Positions 26,627-35,372 of a stretch of DNA of 41,801 bases are shown in pieces. Under the pieces are notes generated by a model. It searched no databases. It was not told the DNA's origin and was given only the letters and a program-made list of their open reading frames with translations. Position 1 is the stretch's first letter. Each line of letters begins with the position of its first letter. The stretch comes from an uncultured Bacteroidota bacterium. GTDB taxonomy: Bacteria > Bacteroidota > Bacteroidia > Chitinophagales > Chitinophagaceae. The stretch covers positions 1 through 41,801 of the forward strand of contig CAIRTW010000055.1 in NCBI GenBank assembly GCA_903881585.1. The letters are read 5' to 3'. A program made the translations under genes and the position numbers.

Positions 26627-27451
26627 ATGAAAAAAGGGGTATTCCTGGTACTATTATTTCTTTCCTGCATGACGGTGATGACCGCAAGTGCGCAAAAGAT
26701 AGCAGGTGAAACCCAGAAGGTAGAATTTAAAGAGAAGAAGCACAAGAAGCATAAAAAACCTAAGAAAAAGAGGCCTTTCACAGCAAGGAGGTTTTTTATA
26801 GGCACAGATGTAGATGGCGCTATGTTCTCTACGGCGTTCATTCACCACGTTTATCCTCCACTTACCACCCAACTGCCGACCAATACCGTAGGCACAGTGC
26901 GCTTTTCCGGCTTTTTAAATACTGGCATTACTTTCAATTTTAACATCACACAAACGGTGGGTGTCTTCACGGGCATTGACATCAAGAATATCGGATTTAA
27001 TGACTTCACTTATGCAGACAGCACTATAAAACGCCGGTCTTATAATGTGGGCATACCGCTGGGTATTAAGATCGGCAACATGGATGATAAAAAACCATTC
27101 GGATTCATTGGCGGCGGCATTGACAAGCCGATCAACTATAAGCAGAAACAATATTTTGTAAGAAACGAGAAAACAGAGCGTTTCAGCGAGTGGTTCAGCA
27201 AGCGGACGCCTGAATTTATGCCTTATGTATTTATTGGCGCAGCTTTAAAACAGGGCGCCGTGTTCAAGCTGCAATATTATCCCGGCAATTTCCTTAATCC
27301 CAACTACGCGCCCAGCAAAGGATACAACTCCAATTACGGCTACGATGTGCATGTGCTTTTGCTGAGCATCGGGTATTGGGTGCCCATCAGGAAACGCCAT
27401 GACATTCCCGGCACAACGGTTACAGCCAATGGGCAACGACAGGTGAAATAA
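26627..27451 (+). CDS. Outer-membrane beta-barrel protein, paralogue 1
   Basis: A 274-residue exported protein with signal peptide MKKGVFLVLLFLSC...ASAQ. A very basic segment follows the signal (KEKKHKKHKKPKKKRPF); it is absent from the downstream paralogue and unusual for an exported barrel. The rest alternates aromatic and polar residues (FSGFLNTGITFNFNITQTVGVFTGIDIKNIGF, in parts) as in small outer-membrane beta-barrels such as PorT-like proteins, with GVFTGIDIKNIGF, GIPLGIKIGNM and FKLQYYPGNFLNPNY conserved between the copies. Its substrate and role are unknown. An upstream in-frame TTG at 26585 lies inside the promoter, so the ATG is right. Confidence 0.75.
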   Translation: MKKGVFLVLLFLSCMTVMTASAQKIAGETQKVEFKEKKHKKHKKPKKKRPFTARRFFIGTDVDGAMFSTAFIHHVYPPLTTQLPTNTVGTVRFSGFLNTGITFNFNITQTVGVFTGIDIKNIGFNDFTYADSTIKRRSYNVGIPLGIKIGNMDDKKPFGFIGGGIDKPINYKQKQYFVRNEKTERFSEWFSKRTPEFMPYVFIGAALKQGAVFKLQYYPGNFLNPNYAPSKGYNSNYGYDVHVLLLSIGYWVPIRKRHDIPGTTVTANGQRQVK

Positions 27452-27520
27452 CTTCGATCTTGCGGTGGAACTGCGAATTTGGCCGCCTCGTGGCGTGATT
27501 CTTGCTTGTACATTGTTTCA

Positions 27521-27528
27521 TATCTTTG
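27521..27528 (+). promoter_or_regulatory. -7 promoter element (TATCTTTG) of beta-barrel gene 2
   Basis: The -7 element is identical in sequence, and nearly so in distance to the ATG (22 versus 21 bases), to the one before paralogue 1. TTG at 27502-27504 gives a spacer of 16, slightly short. It shows that the second gene can be transcribed on its own. Confidence 0.5.
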
Positions 27529-27542
27529 GCAAAATAAAACCT

Positions 27543-28328
27543 ATGACAAAATATTTATTCATTAGTACACTGTCTGTCTTGTTCTTTATTAGTTCGACTG
27601 CATCTGCGAAAATACCTGGTGCAACGGTCAAAGACAGCATAGTGATAAAAATGCGTCCGCACGTACGCAAATTTTTCATAGGCACAGCGCTTGATGCGGG
27701 TATATTCTCAACAGCCTCCATACAACAACAATATACTAACATACAGGGGGCGCCTATAGGAACAAAAACTACTTATGGAACGTTGCGCTTTTCGTATATC
27801 ATCAATTTTGGTCTTACGTTCAACTTCAATTTTGGCAGACATTTTGGCGTTTATACGGGTGTGGATATTAAGAACATAGGTTTTATTGAAAAACTTTCAG
27901 GCGGAGAAACGCAGAAGCAGCGCACCTACAATATTGGCGCCCCAATAGGAATCAAAATAGGCAATATGGCTGACAGGCGGCCTTACCTTTTTATTGGCGG
28001 AGGCCTTGATGCGCCGTTTAATTATAAGGAAAAAAGATTTGTGATCAGGAGCCAGAAAACAAAGTACAATGAGTGGTTCAGCGATGCAACGCCGGCATTA
28101 ATGCCGTATGTATTTGCAGGCCTGGTGATACCACATGGCGTATCCTTCAAATTCCAGTACTACCCGAATAACTACATAAACCCGGACTATAGCCGGAATG
28201 GTTTCATTACGAATTATGGCGCGACCGTACACCTGATGCTGCTGAGCATAGGCTTTACTGCACCATGGGGGAAAAACCCGGACATGATAAAAAAACGCGT
28301 TGCCGACCTCAAAACGTCATCGATGTAG
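27543..28328 (+). CDS. Outer-membrane beta-barrel protein, paralogue 2
   Basis: 261 residues from the ATG at 27543, chosen because it opens the signal peptide MTKYLFISTLSVLFFISSTASA; an in-frame extension to 27465 would cover the promoter. The mature sequence is similar to paralogue 1 along its length: RKFFIGTALDAGIFSTASIQ, TLRFSYIINFGLTFNFN, GVYTGVDIKNIGFIE, NIGAPIGIKIGNM and FKFQYYPNNYINPDY. Unlike paralogue 1 it has no Lys-rich stretch after the signal. A tandem duplication with later divergence is the simplest history. Probably a small outer-membrane barrel; ligand unknown. Confidence 0.75.
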   Translation: MTKYLFISTLSVLFFISSTASAKIPGATVKDSIVIKMRPHVRKFFIGTALDAGIFSTASIQQQYTNIQGAPIGTKTTYGTLRFSYIINFGLTFNFNFGRHFGVYTGVDIKNIGFIEKLSGGETQKQRTYNIGAPIGIKIGNMADRRPYLFIGGGLDAPFNYKEKRFVIRSQKTKYNEWFSDATPALMPYVFAGLVIPHGVSFKFQYYPNNYINPDYSRNGFITNYGATVHLMLLSIGFTAPWGKNPDMIKKRVADLKTSSM

Positions 28329-28388
28329 TTTACCTCCCTCGTTTTTTAGGGGCGTATAAATCCAACAAAAGTGGTTCAAAAAAAAACT

Positions 28389-28961
28389 ATGGAAGAACTG
28401 GGCCGCAAAAGCCCCGAGGAAATGCTGGCTTCCGGCAAGCAACCAATAATAGTGATACTTGACGATGTGCGCAGCATGCATAATGTAGGAGCGATATTCC
28501 GTACCTGCGATGCATTTGCGGTAGAAGCCTTGTACCTGTGCGGATATACGCCTGCACCACCCCACCGCGACATTCACAAAACTGCCCTCGGCGCTACCGA
28601 AACCGTAGCGTGGAAAAACTTTGCCACCACAATGGATGCTGTGGCCGCCGCACGTGAGGCCGGGTATAAAATACTGGCTGTAGAGCAGGCGCATAACAGT
28701 GTGATGCTGGATAAACTAAAATGGCAGCATGAAAAAATTGCCCTGGTCTTCGGCAATGAGGTAACGGGGGTAAATGATGATGTGCTGGCTGCTGCAGATG
28801 GCTGCATAGAGATACCCCAATGGGGCGCTAAACACTCGCTGAATATTTCGGTGAGCGTGGGGGTAGTGTTATGGGAGGTTGTGAGAAACCGTAAACCCGA
28901 ACACCCCCTGTCCACTCCCGATGAAAAATCTGGACCTCGTTCGGGGGTACCATCTATTTAG
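28389..28961 (+). CDS. TrmH/SpoU-family RNA 2'-O-methyltransferase
   Basis: A 190-residue SPOUT enzyme that would transfer a methyl group from SAM to a ribose 2'-OH of tRNA or rRNA. Three SpoU motifs are visible: motif 1 VRSMHNVGAIFRTCDAF, motif 2 IALVFGNEVTGV, and motif 3 IEIPQWGAKHSLNISVSVGVVLWE, which form the trefoil knot and SAM pocket. The Arg in motif 1 and the Asn in NISVSVG are the usual catalytic or structural residues. The start is ATG 28389, not the GTG at 28371. The last ~20 residues (PEHPLSTPDEKSGPRS) are unlike the family and may reflect fused repeat sequence. The RNA target is uncertain. Confidence 0.92.
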   Translation: MEELGRKSPEEMLASGKQPIIVILDDVRSMHNVGAIFRTCDAFAVEALYLCGYTPAPPHRDIHKTALGATETVAWKNFATTMDAVAAAREAGYKILAVEQAHNSVMLDKLKWQHEKIALVFGNEVTGVNDDVLAAADGCIEIPQWGAKHSLNISVSVGVVLWEVVRNRKPEHPLSTPDEKSGPRSGVPSI

Positions 28962-29161
28962 CTATTGTGCTAACTTTATCTTTTGGTGTGACATCAGCAA
29001 TTTTATTTTTTTTCAGGAGGAGCATTATTTTACGTTAGAATTGCAGGTATTGGAAGCAATTCAGGCATATTCGTACTTCACGAGCAGATGCGAAGTAACG
29101 AGCGCATCTAAGCACAGAAGCCGAGCACATATTCACAAGCGCTCCTTTTAGGGGAAGGGGG
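28962..29161. other. Intergenic region after the TrmH gene, no gene seen
   Basis: The 200 bases between the methyltransferase and the receptor stop contain repeated AACGAGCGCATCTAAGCAC-type degenerate sequence and a C/T- and G-rich end (CTCCTTTTAGGGGAAGGGGG) resembling the hairpin repeat at 8905-8926. I see no promoter, terminator or coding sequence with support. Confidence 0.4.
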
Positions 29162-31621
29162 TTAACCCTCGCCATTGTTCTGCTGCGGAATGTCGGTGTC
29201 ACTTTGTTCCGGCTTCTTTTCTTTAAACTCTATTTTGCCGAATTTATAGGAAAAGCTAAGTCCGAATATCTGGTAAGGATAGCGGCGCTGGCTGACTGAG
29301 GAAAAGTTTTCGGCAGAGATATAGGTTGTTTGATTGGTGTATTTGTTGAAAGGGTCGGTAGTAGTGAAGGAGAGACTTGCCTTACTTTTAAGCAGCTGCT
29401 GCCGGACGGCAAAACTGTAGCTGGCAAAGGCGGGATACCTGCCCTGCACCTCAACCCTTGCAGAGTTATAGCCACAGTAAAACTCAGCGGTCAAGTCCTT
29501 TGTGAATTTGTAGGTGGTATTGAGGTTTATCCGATAGTTGAAACTATTGATAATTGCGCCTCCGGGGAGATCGCTTACAATGTATTTATCGAATGTGGAA
29601 CCATTGCAACGTATCTCCATTTTCTTTGTGGCCGCCCATGTCCCGGAAATATTCAATCCGCCCATTTGTTCCGTTGCTGCGTTTATGGTGGTATTTAACT
29701 GGACATTCCGATATACAGAATTACCAACCTTGAAGGAGTCGTAGAGGGTGTTGTATGCCTGCCAGTCGTCGCCGGAATAACGATAAAAAAGAGTTATCAA
29801 TAAAGAGCTTCCGGTTTCGGTGAATTTGTAATAAGAAAATTCCAGGGAATGCATTTTTTGCGGCAACAAGGCCGGGTTGCCCGTGGATAGGTTTGCTGGA
29901 TCTGCGGCATTGACAAAGGGATTGTACTGGCCAAAGCCGGGCCGCTGTATGCGCCGTGAATAGCTGACCTTAATAGTCTGGTCATTCGCCAGTTTGCGGG
30001 CTATTGTGGCAGAAGGGGTGATGAAGTTATAAGCCGGAGTAGCAATAGTATCTGCCGGAAAGAAGGTGGTTGTGTATTCATCACGAACGCCAAGCTTTAC
30101 ATCGTACTCTTTGGCGAGTTTGCAGGAAAAAGATGCATACGCAGCATAAATACTGCGGTTGAAATTGAAGATATCCTGCTGGGCGGGATCGGAAATATAG
30201 GTCATACCCGGCAGCGTAAGGGAATAAACGTCTGTGTTATTTCTGATGGCGCTGAAGGCGCCTTTAATCCCTACATCCAATTGAACGTCCTTTGAGAAAG
30301 GGCGGAGATAATCGGCGGTTAGATATGTTTCGTTGTCATTAATGTAGTTGCTCCCTTTGGCTCCTGTGAACTCGGAATTATTTAAGCTGTAAAACTGATC
30401 CTGCTGGTAGGTAACAATGCTCGCATAAGTGCTGCCTTGGCAGGAGAGGCTAAACTCCTGCCCTTCCCTTCCAAATTTCCTTCTGTAGGTTGCATTCCAA
30501 TCTTCACCTCTGCAGTGGAAGTAGTTATTTGAGTTTCGATACGTACCTGTGTCAACAGGAGCGGGATAATCGGTGATCTGCTGTTGATTTACCACACCAT
30601 CATTTGTGTTGCCAAAATTATTGTAACTGATACCAGCATCGAGGTTATCATTCTTAGTAATGGCCCAGTCGAAGCCGGTATGGCCCCAGTAGCCATTTCT
30701 TTGCAGGGAGCTATACCCATCCTGTGCAAGGGAGGCGCTATCCGCCGTTCGGTTATAGGTAGTCAATGTCTTCGTTGCAAGCTGCATGTTGCCGCCCATT
30801 GATGCATTGACATCCAGGGAGCCATTCTTAATGTGCAGATTTGCGGAGCCATTCTCATAGCGGGAGCCTCCTGAAACGTTACAATTACCGTTCATCCCTT
30901 TTGCCTTGTTGTCTTTAAGTATTATGTTGATGATACCCCCGGTTCCCTGTGCGTCATATTGGGCACCGGGACTGGTGATGACCTCAATACTTTTTATCTG
31001 GCTGGCGGGGATGGCTTTAAGCGCCTCGGCAAGATTATTGTCGAACATGGTGGAGGGCTTACCATTTATAAATACCCGCACATTGCTATCGCCAAGCAGA
31101 TCTATATTCCCATCAATGTCAACAGACACCATTGGTATCTTTTTCAGCACATCTGTAGCCTGGCCGCCCTGACTGGTTATGTCCTTTTCCACGTTGTACA
31201 CGAGCTTGTCAAGATGGTTTTCCATAAACTTACGGGAACCGGTTACGGCAACTTCTTTCAGGAATTTCGAACTTCCGGTGAGCTTAATAACTCCAACATT
31301 ATTTACAGGTTTCTTATCGGTTAAAATAATACCTGTTTTGAGAATGGGATTGTAGCCTATGAATTCGATCTTCAAATTATATTCGCCAGGAGCTAAATTC
31401 TCAACAGTGAACTGACCTTTATCATCAGTAATGATGCCCCCGGCTACACTGTTATTTACTGCAGACAGCACTACAATTGTAGCATAATCTACTGGCAGAT
31501 TAGTAACGGAGTCTATAAGCTTTCCTTTGACCTTGCATGACTGCGGAGCCTGTGCCTGCTGACAAAACACATGGCCAACCGACAATAAAAGCATAAAGAC
31601 GAGGAAAATCTTTTTCGTCAA
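29162..31621 (-). CDS. TonB-dependent-receptor-like outer-membrane protein (CarboxypepD_reg-like + plug + barrel)
   Basis: An 819-residue outer-membrane protein. Order: signal peptide (MTKKIFLVFMLLLSVGHVFC), a carboxypeptidase-regulatory-like Ig domain (VKGKLIDSVTNLPVDYATIV...IGYNPI, about 30-105), a plug domain (VAVTGSRKFMENHLDKLVYN; SIEVITSPGAQYDAQGTGG, to about 235) and a long beta-barrel with many aromatic-rich strands. The barrel matches the OMP_b-brl_3 type found in Bacteroidota rather than SusC: length is shorter and no SusD neighbour is present. No TonB box can be named with certainty. It likely moves or binds an unknown substrate at the surface. The gene stands alone, 80 bases from kup's stop. 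Confidence 0.85.
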   Translation of the reverse strand: MTKKIFLVFMLLLSVGHVFCQQAQAPQSCKVKGKLIDSVTNLPVDYATIVVLSAVNNSVAGGIITDDKGQFTVENLAPGEYNLKIEFIGYNPILKTGIILTDKKPVNNVGVIKLTGSSKFLKEVAVTGSRKFMENHLDKLVYNVEKDITSQGGQATDVLKKIPMVSVDIDGNIDLLGDSNVRVFINGKPSTMFDNNLAEALKAIPASQIKSIEVITSPGAQYDAQGTGGIINIILKDNKAKGMNGNCNVSGGSRYENGSANLHIKNGSLDVNASMGGNMQLATKTLTTYNRTADSASLAQDGYSSLQRNGYWGHTGFDWAITKNDNLDAGISYNNFGNTNDGVVNQQQITDYPAPVDTGTYRNSNNYFHCRGEDWNATYRRKFGREGQEFSLSCQGSTYASIVTYQQDQFYSLNNSEFTGAKGSNYINDNETYLTADYLRPFSKDVQLDVGIKGAFSAIRNNTDVYSLTLPGMTYISDPAQQDIFNFNRSIYAAYASFSCKLAKEYDVKLGVRDEYTTTFFPADTIATPAYNFITPSATIARKLANDQTIKVSYSRRIQRPGFGQYNPFVNAADPANLSTGNPALLPQKMHSLEFSYYKFTETGSSLLITLFYRYSGDDWQAYNTLYDSFKVGNSVYRNVQLNTTINAATEQMGGLNISGTWAATKKMEIRCNGSTFDKYIVSDLPGGAIINSFNYRINLNTTYKFTKDLTAEFYCGYNSARVEVQGRYPAFASYSFAVRQQLLKSKASLSFTTTDPFNKYTNQTTYISAENFSSVSQRRYPYQIFGLSFSYKFGKIEFKEKKPEQSDTDIPQQNNGEG

Positions 31622-31700
31622 AAGACAGCTGTTTTTGAGTTGTAAAATTGCGGGGAATATTTGGAAATAAAGTCAGCAACCCACGAAATAAATTAAAAAA

Positions 31701-33665
31701 TTACTCCTCCACCCTTTTCAGATTATAATCGGGTATGGCAGACACGATGATGGGATATTTCTCCAGGGTTACATCGGAAGAGTCCAGGCCGAAACCGCGC
31801 TCTTCGGAGAGGCTTATTTTTTTGAGTATGAAGTAGCCGCGCATCATAAGGCGCTCCCACATGGGCAGGGCATTGTCGCGGGAGAGGAATTTCTCCATAA
31901 CTATGAAACGGAAATCACCCACCACATTGTTCTTGCTCAGCGATTCGTAGCGGCTCACCACGTTCACTTCTTTGTTCTGCACCATCTCCTCCACCACTTT
32001 GCGGAACATATACTGTATCCTATGGTCAACCCGGAAGCCAAGGCGAAACTCTACCCTGATGATCTCGTTTGGCACAATGGTTTGCACCGTGTATTCGGTG
32101 GTATATGGGTCGTCCAGTACGTCCACATGCACAAACCAGTAGAGGTCGGCGCGCTTGGGTTTGCGGTACAAGATGGAGTAAATGATCTTATGCTCAATTT
32201 CTTTAGGATTATTGGCGCTGGTGAGATAAACCAAATGGGTGGCGTACTTGTTGATAGTGCTGTCGTTGCTCAGCTCCTGGATGATAGGCACATAGTTGTC
32301 AAGCCGCACAAATTCTACGTAGCGGTTCTTGATCTTGCGCGATTTGTACCAGACGATCATGGTCATAAAAAGACCGCCAGCCACGATGAGGGTAACCACC
32401 CCACCCTCTACAAATTTCTCGATCAAGTTGGCCCACAGGAACGAAAATTCTATGGTAAGGTAAACAATAAGGTAGGTGGCTATCCACACTATAGGCACCC
32501 TTCTTACAAACAGGTAGTAGGAGAAAAGACATGAGGTCATGATCATGCAAATGGTAATAGACAAGCCATAGGCTGCCTCCATGTTGGATGATTTCTGGAA
32601 ATACAATGTTATTGCTGTGCAACCCACCCACAACAATAGGTTGATGCCCGGAATAAAAGACTGGCCACGCTCAATGGTAGGATAGTTGATCTTCATCTTT
32701 GGCCAGAGATTCAGCTTCATGGCCTCGCTAATAAGCGTAAACGACCCAGATATAAGGGCCTGGCTGGCAATAATAGCAGCAATTGTTGCTATAACAATGC
32801 CCGGTAAAATAAACCAGTTGGGCATGAGCTCATAAAACGGGTTTTTGACAGCAGAGTTCCAAACCTCATGCTTTATGGTAAGGAGGTAGGCGCCCTGGCC
32901 CAGGTAGTTGAGGATAAGGCATGTTTTTACAAATCCCCACGATGTGCGGATATTACCGCGCCCGCAGTGGCCGAGGTCTGAATAGAGGGCCTCCGCCCCC
33001 GTGGTGCATAGAAATACTGCGCCGAGTATCCAGAACCCCTTGGGATATATGGTGAGCACCTTTATGGCGTACCATGGGTTTAATGCCTGGAATATGCGCC
33101 AGTCGTGCGCCACCGCCAGCTGGTGCAGGCCGAGGACAGCCAGCATGGTGAACCAAACAAACATGATGGGTCCGAAAGCATTGCCAATAGAGGTGATGCC
33201 AAACTGCTGAAAAAAGAACAAGACCGTCATGATGGCGATAACGATATAAACAATATTCAGCGTAGTGATGTGCTCAAATATGGGAATATTCCGCAGGCCT
33301 TCTATAGCAGATGTGACGGAGATAGGCGGAGTTATCATACCATCGGCCAGGAGCGCCGCGCCACCTATCATAGCCGGAAAGACGGTCCACTTGCCGTGCC
33401 TGCGCACCAGTGCAAACAAAGAGAAGATACCACCCTCGCCTTTATTATCTGCCCTTAGGGTGAGCATTACATATTTAACTGTCGTCTGGAGGGTAAGCGT
33501 CCATATGATGCAGGATAGGGCGCCGGTGATCAGGAATTCATTTATTTCTTTACCATTGCAAATGGCATTCATTACGTACAGAGGCGACGTGCCTATATCT
33601 CCGTAAATAATACCCAGAGCTATTAAAATACCGGTAACTGATGCTTTATTAAGGTTTTTTGCCAA
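31701..33665 (-). CDS. kup: Kup low-affinity potassium transporter
   Basis: A 654-residue inner-membrane K+ importer (KUP/HAK/KT family), probably a proton symporter. Twelve membrane segments are visible in the first two thirds. Family signatures: GIIYGDIGTSPLYV near residue 18-31, GEGGIFSLFALV near residue 75 and GAEALYSDLGHCGR near residue 224. The C-terminal cytoplasmic part (from about 430) is hydrophilic and rich in Arg/Glu, as usual. The start ATG at 33665 follows an exact -7 element (33699-33706). The length is near E. coli Kup (622). It is divergent from a small secreted-protein gene. Confidence 0.96.
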   Translation of the reverse strand: MAKNLNKASVTGILIALGIIYGDIGTSPLYVMNAICNGKEINEFLITGALSCIIWTLTLQTTVKYVMLTLRADNKGEGGIFSLFALVRRHGKWTVFPAMIGGAALLADGMITPPISVTSAIEGLRNIPIFEHITTLNIVYIVIAIMTVLFFFQQFGITSIGNAFGPIMFVWFTMLAVLGLHQLAVAHDWRIFQALNPWYAIKVLTIYPKGFWILGAVFLCTTGAEALYSDLGHCGRGNIRTSWGFVKTCLILNYLGQGAYLLTIKHEVWNSAVKNPFYELMPNWFILPGIVIATIAAIIASQALISGSFTLISEAMKLNLWPKMKINYPTIERGQSFIPGINLLLWVGCTAITLYFQKSSNMEAAYGLSITICMIMTSCLFSYYLFVRRVPIVWIATYLIVYLTIEFSFLWANLIEKFVEGGVVTLIVAGGLFMTMIVWYKSRKIKNRYVEFVRLDNYVPIIQELSNDSTINKYATHLVYLTSANNPKEIEHKIIYSILYRKPKRADLYWFVHVDVLDDPYTTEYTVQTIVPNEIIRVEFRLGFRVDHRIQYMFRKVVEEMVQNKEVNVVSRYESLSKNNVVGDFRFIVMEKFLSRDNALPMWERLMMRGYFILKKISLSEERGFGLDSSDVTLEKYPIIVSAIPDYNLKRVEE

Positions 33666-33698
33666 AAGTCTGGATTATATTGGTTGTACTAGCGGGTA

Positions 33699-33706
33699 CA
33701 AAGTTA
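33699..33706 (-). promoter_or_regulatory. -7 promoter element (TAACTTTG) of kup
   Basis: Exact TAnnTTTG on the minus strand, 33 bases before the kup ATG, giving a leader of about 27 bases. A TTG in a T-run lies 17 bases upstream (start to start), too close for an ideal -33, and another lies 25 bases upstream. Confidence 0.5.
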
Positions 33707-33785
33707 GGTATAAAGGCAGGCAAAAAATCAAATTATATGGTTTATTAAGTGATTGCAAAGTATATTCGCAAAAAAAGAGTTGGCC

Positions 33786-34172
33786 ATGAAATTATTACAA
33801 ACACTAATACTTATTTGTTTTTCGATAGCTGTTAAGGCCCAGGATATTTCTTTTGCCCTTACCCATACCAGCGAAAAAAAGTGGATCGGAGTTGAAAAGA
33901 CCAGCACCTTGAACGGTCTAAAAAGCACGGACCTTGTTTTTCATACCAACCATAAGGCTGATATTATTCCGGTAAACTCGCATAAGAAGACCGTGACAAC
34001 AAAATGGCAACTTATCAGTGGGGCCACTACCCACGATGACGACATTGTAATAATGATAGGAGATATTGAATACAATGCTGTTTTTTCAAAAACAGCAAAC
34101 GGCGCCGATTTTATGACGCTCAGCTGGACGAAAAATGATAAGGTGATGTCGAGGGCTTATTATTCGGAGTAA
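33786..34172 (+). CDS. Small secreted protein of unknown function
   Basis: A 128-residue protein with a signal peptide, MKLLQTLILICFSIAVKAQ, so it probably acts in the periplasm or outside. The mature region is beta-rich (DISFALTHTSEKKWIGVEKT, IGDIEYNAVFSKTANGADF). It has no cysteine and no motif that I recognise. ATG 33786 begins the signal; the frame is open upstream to a TTG at 33753 without support. It is divergent from kup, and the next gene (panB) is 283 bases away across a repeat element, so it is likely transcribed alone. Confidence 0.7.
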   Translation: MKLLQTLILICFSIAVKAQDISFALTHTSEKKWIGVEKTSTLNGLKSTDLVFHTNHKADIIPVNSHKKTVTTKWQLISGATTHDDDIVIMIGDIEYNAVFSKTANGADFMTLSWTKNDKVMSRAYYSE

Positions 34173-34244
34173 AACAAGCCAGAGCCGCACTATGACTTCC
34201 GGGTGATGGCGAAAAAAAATACATATACTACACAACTGCCTGGC

Positions 34245-34335
34245 ATCAGGTAGCCCGCTCCGGGGAATATCTTGAGGCGAAACACTGGATGCTACAACGC
34301 GGTAGCCTGCCTACCGGCAGGCAGGTCCTAACGAA
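34245..34335. repeat. Degenerate two-hairpin element interrupted by a CCTGCCTACCGGCAGGCAGG palindrome
   Basis: GGTAGCCCGCTCCGGGGAA and, 50 bases on, GATGCTACAACGCGGTAGC resemble the two arms of the element at 5346-5428. In place of the second stem the sequence reads GCGGTAGC, then the 20-base palindrome (34306-34325), then TCCTAACGAA. So the CCTGCC...GGCAGG palindrome seems to sit inside the stem of the other repeat. The surrounding 34173-34455 shows no gene. Confidence 0.6.
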
Positions 34336-34455
34336 TCAGCCCTGCCGGGCATAAATAACAATAGTTAATACGGTTATCATTAATTACCGCAGCCAATACT
34401 CAAATTGTAATACTACTTTTACAGCTCAATAAAATCCACTTCGGGGGTTTAAGTT

Positions 34456-35274
34456 ATGTCAACAGCACAGGGAGAAATAAAGCGCGTGACCACGCATACG
34501 CTGCAATCAATGAAACTGCATGGCGAAAAGATCAGTATGCTTACAGCATACGATTTTTCTATGGCCCGGATAATTGATGATGCCGGTATTGATGTGATAC
34601 TGGTGGGCGATTCGGCATCCAACGTAATGGCGGGGCATGAGACTACCCTGCCCATAACGCTTGACCAGATGATATATCATGCGCAAAGTGTGGTGCGGGC
34701 CTGCCAGCGCTGCCTGGTGATCGTAGACCTGCCATTCGGGTCTTACCAGGGGAACAGCAAGGAAGCGCTGAACTCGGCGATACGTATAATGAAAGAAGCC
34801 GGTGCGCATGGCATAAAACTGGAAGGCGGTGAAGAGGTGTGTGAGTCTATAAAACGTATAGTAGGGGCAGGTGTGCCGGTAATGGGCCACCTGGGGCTTA
34901 CGCCTCAGTCCATTTATAAATTCGGTACTTATACGGTGCGCGCGAAAGAAGAAGAGGAGGCAGAGACATTGCTGAATAATGCGCGTTTACTACAGGAGGC
35001 GGGATGTTTCTCCGTGGTGCTGGAAAAGATACCTGCAGCACTTGGCACAGATGTGTCAAAGTTGCTAAAAATACCGGTCATAGGTATTGGCGCGGGCGGT
35101 GGTGTTGACGGACAGGTGCTGGTAATGCATGATGTGCTGGGCATTACTAAAAATTTCTCGCCTCGTTTTTTACGCCGGTACCTGAACCTGTATGAAGAAA
35201 TATCGGGAGCTACGAAGCAGTATATAAAGGATGTTAAGAGTAAGGATTTCCCGAATGAGAAGGAGCAGTATTAG
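34456..35274 (+). CDS. panB: 3-methyl-2-oxobutanoate hydroxymethyltransferase
   Basis: First step of pantothenate (coenzyme A) biosynthesis, adding a hydroxymethyl group from methylene-tetrahydrofolate to alpha-ketoisovalerate. At 272 residues the length is normal. Visible marks: [16 protein letters not shown], the metal- and substrate-binding [27 protein letters not shown] with the conserved Asp, [24 protein letters not shown], and [21 protein letters not shown] near the C-terminus. The ATG at 34456 fits the family start. It is followed 98 bases on by a PLP-homeostasis gene with no terminator between, so co-transcription is possible. Confidence 0.96.
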   Translation: MSTAQGEIKRVTTHTLQSMKLHGEKISMLTAYDFSMARIIDDAGIDVILVGDSASNVMAGHETTLPITLDQMIYHAQSVVRACQRCLVIVDLPFGSYQGNSKEALNSAIRIMKEAGAHGIKLEGGEEVCESIKRIVGAGVPVMGHLGLTPQSIYKFGTYTVRAKEEEEAETLLNNARLLQEAGCFSVVLEKIPAALGTDVSKLLKIPVIGIGAGGGVDGQVLVMHDVLGITKNFSPRFLRRYLNLYEEISGATKQYIKDVKSKDFPNEKEQY

Positions 35275-35310
35275 CAGTAGCAGTTGGCAGCCGGCAGTTG
35301 CAGCTAACGG
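35270..35310. repeat. Degenerate GCAGT repeats after panB
   Basis: The bases following the panB stop read as imperfect repeats of GCAGT and GCAG (AGCAGTAGCAGTTGGCAGCC, then GGCAGTTGCAGC). This is a short low-complexity intergenic repeat. Confidence 0.4.
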
Positions 35311-35372
35311 AAATAATGGAACTTCCACCGCAAGAAAAAACACTTAATTTGAAATAAAATCGTTCGGTCTTA

